A stretch of 64,000 nt of DNA from Pterobdella sp. o SKG-2022 (taxonomy: Eukaryota; Annelida; Clitellata; Hirudinida; Piscicolidae). A program made the position numbers and the translations under genes. Where the stretch lies: assembly GCA_964035795.1 (NCBI GenBank), contig OZ038322.1, forward strand, positions 11,424,038 through 11,488,037. Direction: 5' to 3'. Below the pieces are notes generated by a model, which was not told where the DNA came from, ran no database searches, and was given only the letters and a program-made list of their open reading frames with translations. Numbering within the stretch: position 1 is the stretch's first letter; each line of letters starts with the position of its first letter. Below are positions 24,701 to 38,000 of this stretch, one piece after another.

Positions 24701-27700
24701 GTTTCAACGCATAAACTGCACGGCGCCAAGGAATTCTACACGATATTTCTGTATTCAATTTTATGGTTTCAAATTTTTAAAACTTTTTGATAGTTTAAAT
24801 TTTTAAATAATTTTCAATCTTTATTTGGGTTTTTTGCTCAGCAATTTTTAATATTTTTACATAATTGTTTTGAAGTAACAATAAAAACTCCTTAGTTAAA
24901 AATCAGTTTTTGAAAATATGAAGCGTAGAATATTATTGACAATTTTAATAGTACTTCGTACATAAAGTTTATGCGGATACGAAAAAAATATATTTCAAGG
25001 AAAAATTAAAAGATGGTTGAAACTTTAATGATTAAATTCATAAAGCAAACCAATTTTATAATTATGATATATAGGGAATACCTGAGAGCTTAATATTTTA
25101 TAAAAATACATATCAAAAACATTTTTTTGCTTTCTCAAATCCATATATTTGAGGGTTTACTCTAATTTCCCAATAGAACTAGGTTTTACAGGCATTTAAT
25201 CTATTTTTATAATGTGATTTTTTTTCATTAATAAATATTCAAACTTTCTCGATATAAACAAATTATCGGTTTGAAAAATGTTTAAAAACTCTAATCATAG
25301 GTTATCGCTGATAAAAATCAGTAGAAAGGCAATTAGTAGAAAGTGGAAGATTTATAGAGTTAACTTTCAATGTTATCAAGAAGGGAGCAGAAGTTGAAAG
25401 GCTTATTAGCACTACACATTGAAAAAGGAAATAAACTAATATTTAACCATAGTTAACCGCTGAAACTTTAAAAGCGATTTTTTCATAACTAATGTTCAAT
25501 TTTAAGGAGCTAAAGTTTGAATTAATAGTAAAGCAACAGTCAGAAATTGCAATGATAATTATATAAAAGGTTGCAGCGACAAAGCTTGATAGATGGAAGT
25601 CAGGGCACTTGCAGTTTTGTCTAAAGAGTTCAGAGTTTTCTTATCTATGTAAGCACGCTGTATAGAATTTTTAAAGCTTTCTTGACTCTCACTTTATTAT
25701 TTCACTGATTATATTTTCAATGAATAGAATGATAAACATTTTTTAGGAAAGTTTAGGAATATATATATAAATATATTATCTTCCGGCTTTAGTATAAAAA
25801 AGTCAGGGTTTCAAAAATGTATCAAGAGATTATTTAATTACGACGACTTGTTTGCAATTTTGTTTTCAACTATAAATTTTACTTCTTAATACAACATTTC
25901 GGAATGACATGAAACTTCCCAATATAAATCGATTTTCAGTGCAATCCTTTTTGACAAAGGGTAGAAATGAACTTTTTAGATTAAAACTAAAATGAAATTC
26001 ATAATATCCTTTCAAAAATTTTGAAGCTTGAACCAACTTTATAATTTTTATTAGTAAAAACTTCCATCAAAACGCCGTAAAAATCTAAAACTTTGCATAC
26101 TCCAAACCTTTAGAATGAAAGTTGATATGGTGAAAAAACCTCTAAAGCAAATAGAACCAGTTTGACAAAAAGTTCAATAGTTGAAAAAAAATTTTTGAAA
26201 TCATGGAAAAGATGTTTCAGATCCCAAGGCGCCATTGTTTTTGCTTGCAACATTCAAACACATAAACTCTCGTTGATAAGGGAGACGACATCTTTGCATT
26301 GTTTATGAAACTAAAACTTCTTCAAGTCATCCAATTTTTAAAAAAATTAAATAAAACAACACATGCTGTTTTTTAATGATATAAATTATATATCTTTACG
26401 AGGTTGTTTTTTTCTCATATAATTCCTGAGTATTGGTACATGGCTTAAATCTGGAAAAAGTCATGTATTAAAAACTTGGCAATAGCTTTGTTTTTCATGG
26501 TATCGAATATGACCAATAAAAATAATTTCAAAAATTATTGAATAAATTTATTTTTAAAAATTATTTAAAAAGATTTAAGAGGCTTTATGGCAGTTTATTG
26601 AAGATTTTATTTCTAAGATATCTGGTAATAGTCTTTTAATCTCTTTGTTTTATCCGAAATACTGGATTATTTTATCCAGTTAAAAGTCTATTGAAATAAC
26701 ATTTGAAAATAATGATTTCCCGAAATATTCCGTATATCCCCAGATAAGCGACGAAGTTATCGGTGTGTTGAGACTGGCCAGTGGGAACAGCAATGATTTC
26801 ATGCTTGTTTTAATAGTAAGATTCACGGATCAATACCTTATTTTTCATAAGCTTAAAGTCTTTTTTTTTGAGTAAAAGAGTACTTTGGGAAAACTGGAAA
26901 AAATTGCTGATAAGATCATATGCTTACTTGAGTTTAAGCTTTTTAAGTGTTCCTAAATTAACTGTTTCAGTACCAGGGCTACTTGTCGGTGCTGTACAAT
27001 GTGGGTACAGCTGATCACCAAGTGATGTTTAGAGAGAAGACCATCAATGACGACACATACCACGTGGTCTGTTTCCGAAGGTTTGGCGCCAACTCCTCTC
27101 TGCAAGTGGATCATTACGCTGTCGTCTATAAGAACGTTACAGGTGCTTAGATAATCATTTCGACATTTAAATAGTGTTTTAGATAGTTTAATTTGATGAT
27201 ATTTTGATTAAATACTTGTTTGAATTCAAATGATGGCAGGTCGACAACTGACAGCGTTTAACAACCAGGCTCAAGTGACCATAGGACTGGTTCAAAATGC
27301 TGGAAAGACCCTGCAAGCCTTCGTCGGACTCATCAGCGGTATGAGCTTTCAAAAACTATAGAAAACTCTTTTGTTTAATTAAAAGTTTTTCCAAGTTTTC
27401 ATGTAAAGTAGGTGTCTAGATTTCTCGCAAATCTCTTTTTAAAGCAACAAAATTATTTTGAAAACGAAAAATTTTTTCAAAACCATATTTAGTATGTGTT
27501 TGTTAAAAAGGTCAAAAAATCTTAAAAAGTAGATTTAGAAACAATTTTGGCAAAAAATTATTTTCGCGTTTAAAAATAAAAGCGCAAACATAATGTTCTA
27601 AATTAAATATTCTGTATTCCTTCTTTCAAAGCTTTTTCATTTTTGAAAATTTTTTTATTAAAATGCCTATTCTATTCAACCTTTTGCACAAACCCATTTT

Positions 27701-29848
27701 TCTAACTATTTATATAGCACAAAAAAGTGACTATCTCAGTTTTCTTAAAATATTTTTTTTTTATATTCAAAGAGTTGCCAATCTTTTGATGTTTTTTAAT
27801 ATAATTCCGCAAAAAAAATTTTTTATTGGTTTGAAATTTGCATTCATATTTTCTCAACAACACAGGACTAGTGCTAAACGGCCAGCGTTTGTTAGATCTT
27901 GTTTATGATAAAGACAGTAGAGCAGGCATTAATGGGGCAGTAGAAGCACACTACAGCATGCTCTTCTCAACGTGGTTTATTATGTCTCCATTTAAATCAA
28001 GCTATAAATACAAAATTATGCATGAATCTGCGTAAGGCTTGACTACATTATCAAGTTAAAAATGTTTCAGGTATTTGTTGGTTGTTTTTTTTGTTGCACG
28101 TTTAATCAAAGTTTGATAGATATAACCAATATAAAAGATTAATAGAAAAACTGTTGTTAAAAGTTTCTGTTTTATATTCAATATAAAAACAAGCGTCTTT
28201 CTGCATTTAGCTACGTGACAGTAATTTTTATCTAGAGATTTCGCTAAAAAATTACAAAACCACATACTTGTCATAAATGAAGATATTTGTTATATACTGT
28301 AGCTACAATTAAGGCGGACTTCTATTTTTTCATGTTTTATAGGAACTTCTTAATCAAAATGTATGCCGAACTTTTGTGCCGGCAAGTTGTAGCGATTATG
28401 AAGAAAGTTTCCTTTGGTTACGTTGTATCGTGATACGTTGTAATTATAAGAACAAAATACATCAAAAAAAAATTCTCCATTTTCTACGCTAAATTCCGAG
28501 GTTAAGAAGACGTTTTTTAGGTAGATTTTTGAGAATTGATTTAGTGTTTTGCACAAAAACATAAAGTATCTGAATTTTTCATGAAAATTCATGTAAAAAT
28601 TGTAATATCTCAAATTTGATAAAGTGTAATTATTTTTTTTGAAGGAAAGAGCAAAGCTATCTTTTTAAGGTAAACTCAACTAAAAAACATTATTTAATGA
28701 TTATTATGAATGTTTCCAAAAACTAATCAGCACTATTATGATAGCAATAATGTACACAGAACTCAACTAATTGTCTTGGAAACTGTTCGTTACAAGATGA
28801 GTTCACAAGGTCAGAGCAATGTTTTTGATGGCGTTATGAATGACTATCTTAATGAAACATTTGAATAAGACTTGTCATATGTTTCTTCTCAAATTTTCTT
28901 GGATAATAAACTTTGAATTAATTTTTGAATAATGCAAGGAAAGAGAAGGATGAGTTTATGGGGAAAAATGATGAATGCAACGATGTGAATATAAGCCACT
29001 TGAGCTCTTGCACACAAAATGTAAGTCAATTTTATATTAAAAATTAATTTAAAAATTTCTTAACTGTAATCCTATGTTTAAAAAAATTTAAACAAACAAA
29101 AATTTTTTTAAAATGATTTTAAAAAAATTTCAGTTATTATTATGGCGGGATTTAATTTTGAAAAACTTATTTGAAGATTTCAGCGTCTGACATATTGACG
29201 ACAAAACAATCCTTCCTGAGTGATGAAAGAAAGCTACAAAATATAGGCACGACAACAACTATTGTCACATCTAATAAAAAACAGAAAAGCAAGAACACAG
29301 GCTTTTTTCAGTTCTATTCTTTTAATAGAAACTATGTAGTTAAATGGGGCGTCGTAAGATTAATACTACCCTTGTTAATATTCTTCATTGTGTCAGTGGT
29401 AACAGCTCTTTCATACTGCATCTACCGGTTGGTAGTTTCTTTAAACTTATGGATATAGATTCAAAACGTTAAATAAATGTTTTTCTTTACGATATATTTA
29501 ATAAGATTTTTTGATTTATGTAACAGATACAAGCGGAAAAACAACGGAACTTATACCGTTCAAGGTTTGATGTCAGTCTCTTCTTTCAACTCTTATTCAA
29601 CTGAAACTGCCGTTAACAAACAACAACATTTATGCAAATGCTACCGTGAAAGACAAACTGATTTCAAAATTAATGATGATGGTCTTGAACATAAAAGCCC
29701 CAGAAATAGTGAAACGTATAAAAAGAAGAATCCAGAAAAACAATTCATTCCTCTAAAGATATCTTTTATAAATTGTAAAAATAAGTCTAAAAAAACTAAA
29801 AGAGCTCATAAATCAGACCTCACTACATCTCGCGAATGGTATGTATGA
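18726..29848 (+). CDS. NRXN: Neurexin-like gene B (tandem paralog of A)
   Basis: Same architecture as gene A. Exons: N-terminal Ser/Thr/His-rich exon ending 19218 (true start unknown, 18726 is only the open-frame limit); 19419-19642, 19800-20071, 20827-20986, 21922-22048 (complete LG5, with NNNKWHTLYITF and GYKGCVADIEV); 23363-23482 (EGF3-like); 24043-24141 plus 24222-24334, 26744-26815, 26971-27142, 27240-27338, 27866-27971 (LG6); 28939-29020 (stalk, two Cys); 29177-29427 (stalk and TM helix, LILPLLIFFIVSVVTALSYC); 29527-29848 (tail ending REWYV). From 19419 on the exons sum to 739 whole codons. Corresponding exons of A and B have equal lengths at EGF3, LG6 exons 2-4 and the 322-bp tail exon. 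Weak points: no signal peptide was found, and the first LG6 exon needs an 80-bp intron (24142-24221) to avoid a TAA at 24162. If that intron is not real, the copy is broken. Confidence 0.8.
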
Positions 29849-31895
29849 ACGCTAAGTAACAGCTAATGCTTCTAGCGTGAAATTAGTTTTACGGCTTCTA
29901 AATGACCATGCACGTAAAAAAATTTCGAAAAAAAAAGATTTCAATTTTTGTTTTTTGCTCGAAAAAACGTTGAAAAAGCAAAACAGAATCGAGTAATGTC
30001 AAATAATTAATTTAAAGCTTTTACGATGGCGGGTTTTTTATTTATCTCCAGAAAATTTTTTGCTTTTTGTGAAAACCTTTCAAAAAGATTAAAATTAATC
30101 AAATTCCAATCAATCACACCCTACATCAATCACCATCACAACACATTTGCCGTAAGCCCTTGCTTAATCACCAACGATAAAAGTTTTTTTATCCACTGAC
30201 AATAATTTTATTTACGCGTTTTTCATCAAGTATTTTTATATAAAAAGTTAACTTTTTCAACATCTTTACCAATCAATCCAGTTACATTTAGCTAGCCTTC
30301 GCATCTAGCGGTTTTTGATGTCCAAAAACTATTTTCATGTAACTAGATTTGGAATGTAAACAGTTTTAAAGTAAATTATTTTTTCAAAAATGTAAAAAAT
30401 TGAATTTAAACGTTAAAAAACCATTAAAAACTGGATTTGTTTTTTTTCTTTTTAGTTGAATTTTAAAATAGAAATTTTGATAGCGTAAATTAACACTTAA
30501 CACAAAATCGTTTAATACATGCTTGTTACGTAAGCATTCAGTGACAACACAGTGAAGTATAAAAATAAAATTCCAGTTTAGAATGAAAGAAAACAGTAAT
30601 TAGGTAAAAAATAAAGCCATTTATTAAAATAATTGACATGTTCAATAAATATGGAAAAATACAAGCACAAGTAACACCATTGAAATAAAAAAATCCCATA
30701 TATACAAGTTTTTCTTAACTTATTGGTACAGACACTGAAAAGTAAATATAAAATTTTTTTAAAAAAATACAACATTGACTGGACATTTGATAGTTTTTCA
30801 ATAAAGAATGCATCGTGTGCACTACGGGATTAACCCCGCAAAAAAAGCTTTAATGAATTTAGTTTAGAAACTGTTTGAGCAAAATTCTTATTCATTTCAA
30901 ATGAGTATTCATTGAATATCATTAAAAATATGCGCAATTAAAAAAATATAACCAAATGACGAAGTGTGATAGAAACGAAAAGTTTCAGAACGTTAAAACT
31001 GTTGGAGAAATAAAGGTTAATACTTCAATAAAAATACTATCAAAATCTAATTGCGTGTTAGTCAATTACTTGAAAGAATAAACTTATTTGATTTTAAAAC
31101 TCAACACTTATGATATTGCAAATATACATGGATATTATTGTAGTTAACTAGATTGGAAAAAAATATATAATAGACATTTGTAATGGTAAAAATCATTGTA
31201 TATAAATAGAAAAATTATTTTAAATAAGAAATACTCCACAAGTAATGTTCAAAAAAGGGAGGAATTTAAACATTAAATTTAGTATAGAAAGTGGAAGAAT
31301 AAAAAATCGATAGCATAAACTAAAATAAATGTGATTTATAATAATTGCTTATTTTGAATTGTCAACTTCAGTCATTTTTGGTGAAAATTATACATATTTG
31401 AATTCTGTGCAAAATAACCCAACGGCATTTATACATTAAAAAAACAAGCAAAGTGAAATCAAACGAAAAACTAAAATTAATGTTTAGTATGCAGTTTATA
31501 GTTAATAGAAGGAAAAAATAAATGAAGCTTATTGAACATGATTCATAATGAAATGTAATGAGACAGAAATACAACCATCTTGACTATACATTATATAATG
31601 TAATTATATCATATACGTACTATGATACAATGTATTCAAAACTTTGGTTACCATCCAAATTCTATAAAATCTCGACCAAATTTGGAATCAAGAAAATTTA
31701 CCAGAATTTACCAGTAGAGGATTTATGAAGCGAATTAATTGAAACTAAATTGAGACAATTTGTTTTAGATTTAAACTGGAAAATTTATCATTAATTAAAT
31801 AGTTAGAAAAAAATAATGAAAAATCTAAGCAAAATAAGACCAATAACATCAATTCAATGAAAATATGATAAACAAAATAGAAAATGCCTGAAACT
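29849..31895. other. Convergent intergenic region between neurexin B and BTBD7
   Basis: Spacer between two genes transcribed towards each other. An AATAAA-like motif near 30607 (+) could end gene B. Otherwise I see AT-rich sequence with no domain or repeat I can name. Confidence 0.5.
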
Positions 31896-31901
31896 GTTTA
31901 T
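31896..31901 (-). terminator. Poly(A) signal of BTBD7
   Basis: AATAAA on the minus strand, 174 bp past the BTBD7 stop codon. Support is position only. Confidence 0.4.
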
Positions 31902-32074
31902 TACTTCAAAAATTAGTGCAATATAAAAAAAATCGCTATATAAAATCAGTTTGTAATAGCAATAATAATAATTATAATCAGCATCATCATCATCATTCTA
32001 ATAAACATAACAATTAAGTGATCAACCCTTCAAAAACACTTGTCCAAAAAAGAAGACGGAAGAAAGGAGTGGGA

Positions 32075-35000
32075 TCATAGGAAGACGGATGGATTATTGG
32101 AGTGTGAAGACCCATCTCCCAAGTCGAGATCCGACAGGGCCATGAGGTCACTGTGGCAACACTCGGTGTTTGTGGTGCTGGCCATCGCTACGTCAGGCAT
32201 TGCTGAGCTGCTCACGTGGTCGTCGTCGTCTTTGTGACTGTGCTTGTATTGCTGTGGATAGTTGTATGTTTGGGAGTGTGTGTAGGTTGAGATGTTTAAG
32301 TTCTTTAATTTTTATAAACACTGTAATAAAATGTTAACTTCAATAATATATCGATGCGTTGTTGGTCAAAGTAAAAACTAGATGCCAATATTTAAGTTTA
32401 AACAAGAAATACTCACATTACACTTGAAATGACACGAGTCTGAAGGTGCGATGGTGGAGAATGAAGTGAATAGAGAATGCGGATTAGTAAAAAACATGGC
32501 TGAACTCAATTGTGGACTGAAATGGAGGTCAGTGCCTGGAGACGATAAGCAACAGGCTTTACTCCCGCAGGAGTTTTTGCAACAAATTTTCTTGTTGTAG
32601 CAATGCCCCTTGCCGCTACCATAAGTGCTTTTTCGACTATCACAACAGACGTTATTGTTTTTATGCAGCGAGTGTTCGCAATTTGAATGTTTAGAGAAGA
32701 TTGGTATTCGGTGGATGGTGTGTTGGGGGCAGAAATGTTTATTGAAGGAGGATGCGTGTCGAGAGAGGCTGGTCAACTGAGGAGAAGGGTGGGAAGTGTC
32801 AGGAGGAGAGAGGTGCAGAGGTAGTGAAGATTTTTTCAGCACTTTCACTGCAGAATCTGGCAGGCCAAACTCTCTTGCCACTCTCAACCGGATTTGATGG
32901 ATTACCGCAGATCTGTGTTGGTATTGAATATATCCGTAAGTAATGATATTTCTATAACTTTTATAGTGAAGTAATAATGATATATATCGATCTAGTATTA
33001 TGGTGATGAATTCGAAAATTCAGCCGCAAAAGCAAGCTTAAGCCCTTAGAAACACTTTGGTATATAAAAAACTAAAAAAAAGGAGTTTGAGAAAATATGA
33101 ACAAAATGATTAGCACTCAGTAGAAATAGATTTTCTTGTAAATCGTTCACAATTTTCAATCTAGATATGAGTTTGATGCACGTTGTGATTCGGCAAATGA
33201 TTCAAGGCCGTCTATTGGAGATAATTAAGGCAAGATTAAGCTCTATGAGAACTCAAGGCTAATAAATTAAATACCAATAAATTATAGATTTATAAAATTT
33301 TAGTTGAACGAAACATTCACTTGTATTATAAAAATAAATTCAAAACAATGATACGAAAAAAAATTAATTATAAACTATTATATACCTTAGACAAACTTTA
33401 TCATATGCATTTCTACTTATTAGATAACTATGTCTCGACGCTACTATTTTATTTTTATAATGACCCCATCAAAGTCGATTTTTTTATTAACACTGAGAAT
33501 ACTCATAATAATAATAATTATTATTAGAAGTTCTTATTACCATAAATTATTTAATGTTATTTATTCGTTTATTAGAAATTAACATTTATTTAATATATAA
33601 TTCATTTATTTATTAATTTACCATTAATAATGTTATTATTTATATTATAACAATTGTTCTGGAACAAACCCTTTTGAACCAAAATTAAATTGCTTGCACT
33701 CGAAACTTATCAATGGTTAAAAATGCTCCATTGGAATAAAAACTTTTTAGAACCTTAACTATAAAGAGATTTTTGAACACCAATAGTTTTATTATAAAGA
33801 TTTTCAAGTATAGCCATAGTTAAAAACGTTAAATAGTTAACTAAAGCTCCGTTCTTTATAATGAAAACTAATAGTCTTCAATTAAAAACATTTTAAGTAT
33901 TTTTTAATTTTAAAATTGCTACCAAAATAGTATTGTTCAAAATTCTCTTCAATCAAATCAAATCAATTACGAGTAAGATTATAGTGACATTAACTTCAGG
34001 AGTTTCAAGACCACTGAGTATTATGAGCTTTGAATGCAATGTAATGTAATGTAAGTTTTCCTAGATTTGATCTATTTTACTTTGGCTTGAAATAATGATT
34101 AACTAGTCTTTAATCACTGAATATGAATAGCCCAAGCTAGCTCATCTCAGTGAAAAAAAATCTTCACTCAAAATTTTTGGAAGAAAATCAATTCTTTCAA
34201 TAATTTCTTGAATATAATAAATAGTTTTAAAAATGATATAACAAATACAATAATGAAAAATGAAAACCATTGATCATAAACATTTATTTTGAACGAGAGC
34301 TTAATTTATAGTTTTTATCAAATTTTAACCTTTATCGCATTGAGTTGACGGTGATTATATAAAATGAACTAAAAACTATTGAATTAAAACACTATTTTTC
34401 AAGTTAATTAAGATACCAAGAAGTTTTTCATGAATCGATCTTTGTATACATCATCTGATAATGCAAATTCGACTAACGAAAAGCTTCGTGACATCTTAAT
34501 AAAGCCAAAGTGTGTTTTACATTGATTAATTCATTTCCAACTTGAATAATCCTAACATAAGGAAGGAATTTACAAAAATAAATTCAACCTTTTTATGTTC
34601 TGTTTTTTTTTTAAATATAAACATTATTATAACAGGCAAAACCTACACATCATTGCAAAGACGAATCGAAATCAATAAAAGAATGTACAACAACCTGAAC
34701 TGACTGCCAGCTTGGCAATTCCTCAAAAACAATCGACCTGCAGTTAACTCTGCCTCTCTTCTCTGCATGGCGTCCACCACTTTCTTATCAGGCACTGTGA
34801 CATTGAGGCAGATGGGTGTATAAAAGAACAATACATAAAAATAGATAGATACATATATGACGAGTTGTGAATTGATTTATCAACAATTATGTCATTTATA
34901 AACAAACTTTGAATTAATATCAAGTTTCTGTATGAACAGCTCAAATGTATCATTTTCCTAGAAACAAATAAATATTGTGAACACAAAAAAGAACGGATCA

Positions 35001-38000
35001 TTTTGGTTAACAACAACAAAACATAAAAACTCCTCTAGAACGATAAACACGCCGTCATACCTCAGACTGCGGTTGAAACGCCCCTAAATAATTATAAACA
35101 CCCATTCTAGTGCTCGTATGACTGAACCATCGTTAACAAAAATGAATGAGCCATTAAAATGCCAAAAAACTTACCTAGTATATCAACGGTAGAGGATGAG
35201 AAGGACCAGCACTTGTGCAGTCGAGGTAGCTCGTTCTCCAGCATGTATAATGCGTCGGGCACTGCAGCGTGTCCCGCACACAGACCCCTACTGAATCCTT
35301 CTTGTTTCCGCCCTGTGCCTTCAAGACGGTTGCGGGCTCATTAGGTTTATTCTTTTGATTAACGTTTGAATCATCGAATTTTTTAAAAAGATGTTTACTT
35401 ATTCAAAAAAATTTTTAGTTTAATTGTGGGAAAAAATAATGAGGATTTTATGCATTATTTATCGAAAACAGGTTTGAGAATGTCAATAAGTTTGAATGAT
35501 GCAACTATCCATTATATAACTATTCATTAAAGAAACATTTATTATATAGCTTGATTGAGAATTGTTAATTGCTTTACTATTGTGAGCGATGCTGTTACTT
35601 TTGTTTCCAGTGATGTTACCATAGCAGCTCTTGGTGATGTTCATGTGTTGCTGCTCACATTTGGCGTGGTACTCTTTTATGATGTTCTGATAATCAAATA
35701 AAAATGATGTTATGACCATTATATAGATGATTTACGAAATTTTTTCAAAATATTATAAAAATCGATTATACAACAAAGAGGAAAAAAAACCAATAAACCA
35801 CTATTAAAACAGGAACCACAAACTTTGATTTCTTCATAGAAAGGCATGAAAAGCCTAGGTTTGGGATAAAGAAGCATATCCCCATTAAGCCATAATGATG
35901 AAGGATACGCCGATGAAGATGCTTGGAATGGCGCTATGAGACCTCTTCGAATGGCTGATAAGACTACTTCATGGTTGCGTGGAACTAGATGGTTTACTCG
36001 CATATATGGCAACAGGTCGCTAATGGTTGCTAGTAAATCATTGTCGTTCAGATCTCGCCTCTTCACTCCTTTCTTACTCACGCTGTGGGCTGTGTTGCTT
36101 AAGAGGTTCGGCTCTGTTGAGTGGATTTAATTGATAGGTACATAAATCTAAAAATGAATAAACTTAGATTTTTATTTTTATTTGCATTCTACATAGTTAT
36201 TTTTATTTACAATTCAACATATTTTGATTGATTAAATAATTAACCGGGTAGATTTAATTTAAACATTGGCAAAAATTCGCATAAAGAAAAACAGTGAATA
36301 TTTTTTTAAAATTTCAATCAAATTATATGAGTAGAATCAAATGCAGCATGAATAAATCTATATTGATACCTTGCTCTTCAATGTTTTTTATCAGTCTGTA
36401 TTCTCCCCATTTGATTATGCAACTCAATAAATCCAATTCACTTGCCTGAAAAATATTTGGAAGTTCATTCCCATGGAAATAAAAAATTTCTCGAAACAAA
36501 GAACTACATAACTCATTCGAGCTAACAAAACAAAGCAATCTCGTTTAGCTCTCCTTTACTTTATTTGATTAAACATGAAAGGTTTCAATATTTTTTCAAT
36601 TTGACGTTTGATTTTTTATCAATAACCACAAAAAAAAACTTTAACTTTATTTTCTTCATCTGAAAATTCCATATCAAATGTATCAAAAAAGATTTTTGAA
36701 CGAAAAACCTGTAAAAAATCCGATTGTAACACTTCCACGAGATAGGACTTGTCAAGCTGATAGAAAGCAGGAGTGAGAGAAAAGTTAATGAATTCATCTG
36801 CCAAGTACTGCAATGCTTGTCTGGAATCATCAATACAAACATTTTATTTTCTTTACATTCAGAGCCAACATTTGAGCATTTATATGACTTATATAACCAA
36901 ACCTCAAAAATTGCAAATTATATTTGTATATTAGTTCAATATGGGTACAAAAAGATGGGGAAAATTTATAAAATTTTCGTTTGTAGTTGAATACAACATA
37001 AACAAAGCAAAAATTTTTAAATAATGTTAAAAGAATGGTGAGTGGCGTTTATTGAACTACCTGTAAACCCATGTGGATCCATGGGATTCATTGCTCCATT
37101 GCAGAATACTGAGAAGATTATCTAAATTCAATTGCTCCACTACCATATCTTCACAACCTTGAAGGAAAGTGAATGTTGATTTATATAAGTTTTGTAACAT
37201 TGAAAGACCTTAAAAACGTATTTATAAACTACTTTATGTAATAAATCTTATGAAATTGTGTAGATTTTATTTAATAATTGATGCAAGCTTTTGGAACCAT
37301 TAGGTTCATAAATAAAAGAAAATCAGAAAAAACGTGTTATATATAAGAAAAAATATTCAAACTGGAAAAATAAAATTGCATTCAAAATTAAAGAAAAACT
37401 AGATAAGTAAACGTGGTAAGAAAATCTGAAAAGAATATTGCAATAAAAACATACCTCATAAATAGCTGAAACAATAAAATATTCAAAATTAAAAATTAGG
37501 AGTGATTTATTTTAAAAAATATTTTTCAATATACTTTAACAGATTTATTACAAGTAGTGTGCATTTCACGATGTTTCCATCAAGTCTTGTGTGACAAAAT
37601 GTAACATTTATGTATTATAATGGTGAATTAAAATTGATCTCTTTTGAGTGTTACGTTTAAATTGTAATTTTTAAGATATCAACTTGAAGTTTTCAAGATA
37701 ATTGTGTATTCAGACATAATTTTCCTGTAATTATTGTCTTAAGATTCAGCTTTGAATATGTTTTTTATTGAACATGAAACTATGAAATAGCAAAAATTGG
37801 AATTTATATATTAGTATAATATATTTTGTTAAAATATTTTAATAAATTTATATTTAGCGGAAAAATGTCTTACAAAGTCAATAAAATTTAAATTTTTGAA
37901 TTGCTTCAGTCATCAAAACGAAAATATTGAAAAAATGTAACTATTTAGAATAAAATTTGATAACTAGAAGGATTTAAACTTTAAATTAATCTCTCACAAT

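Noticed and set aside
32040..32237. 65-codon plus-strand open frame
   Set aside because: Antisense to the last BTBD7 exon, whose minus-strand frame has the right phase, acceptor and stop.
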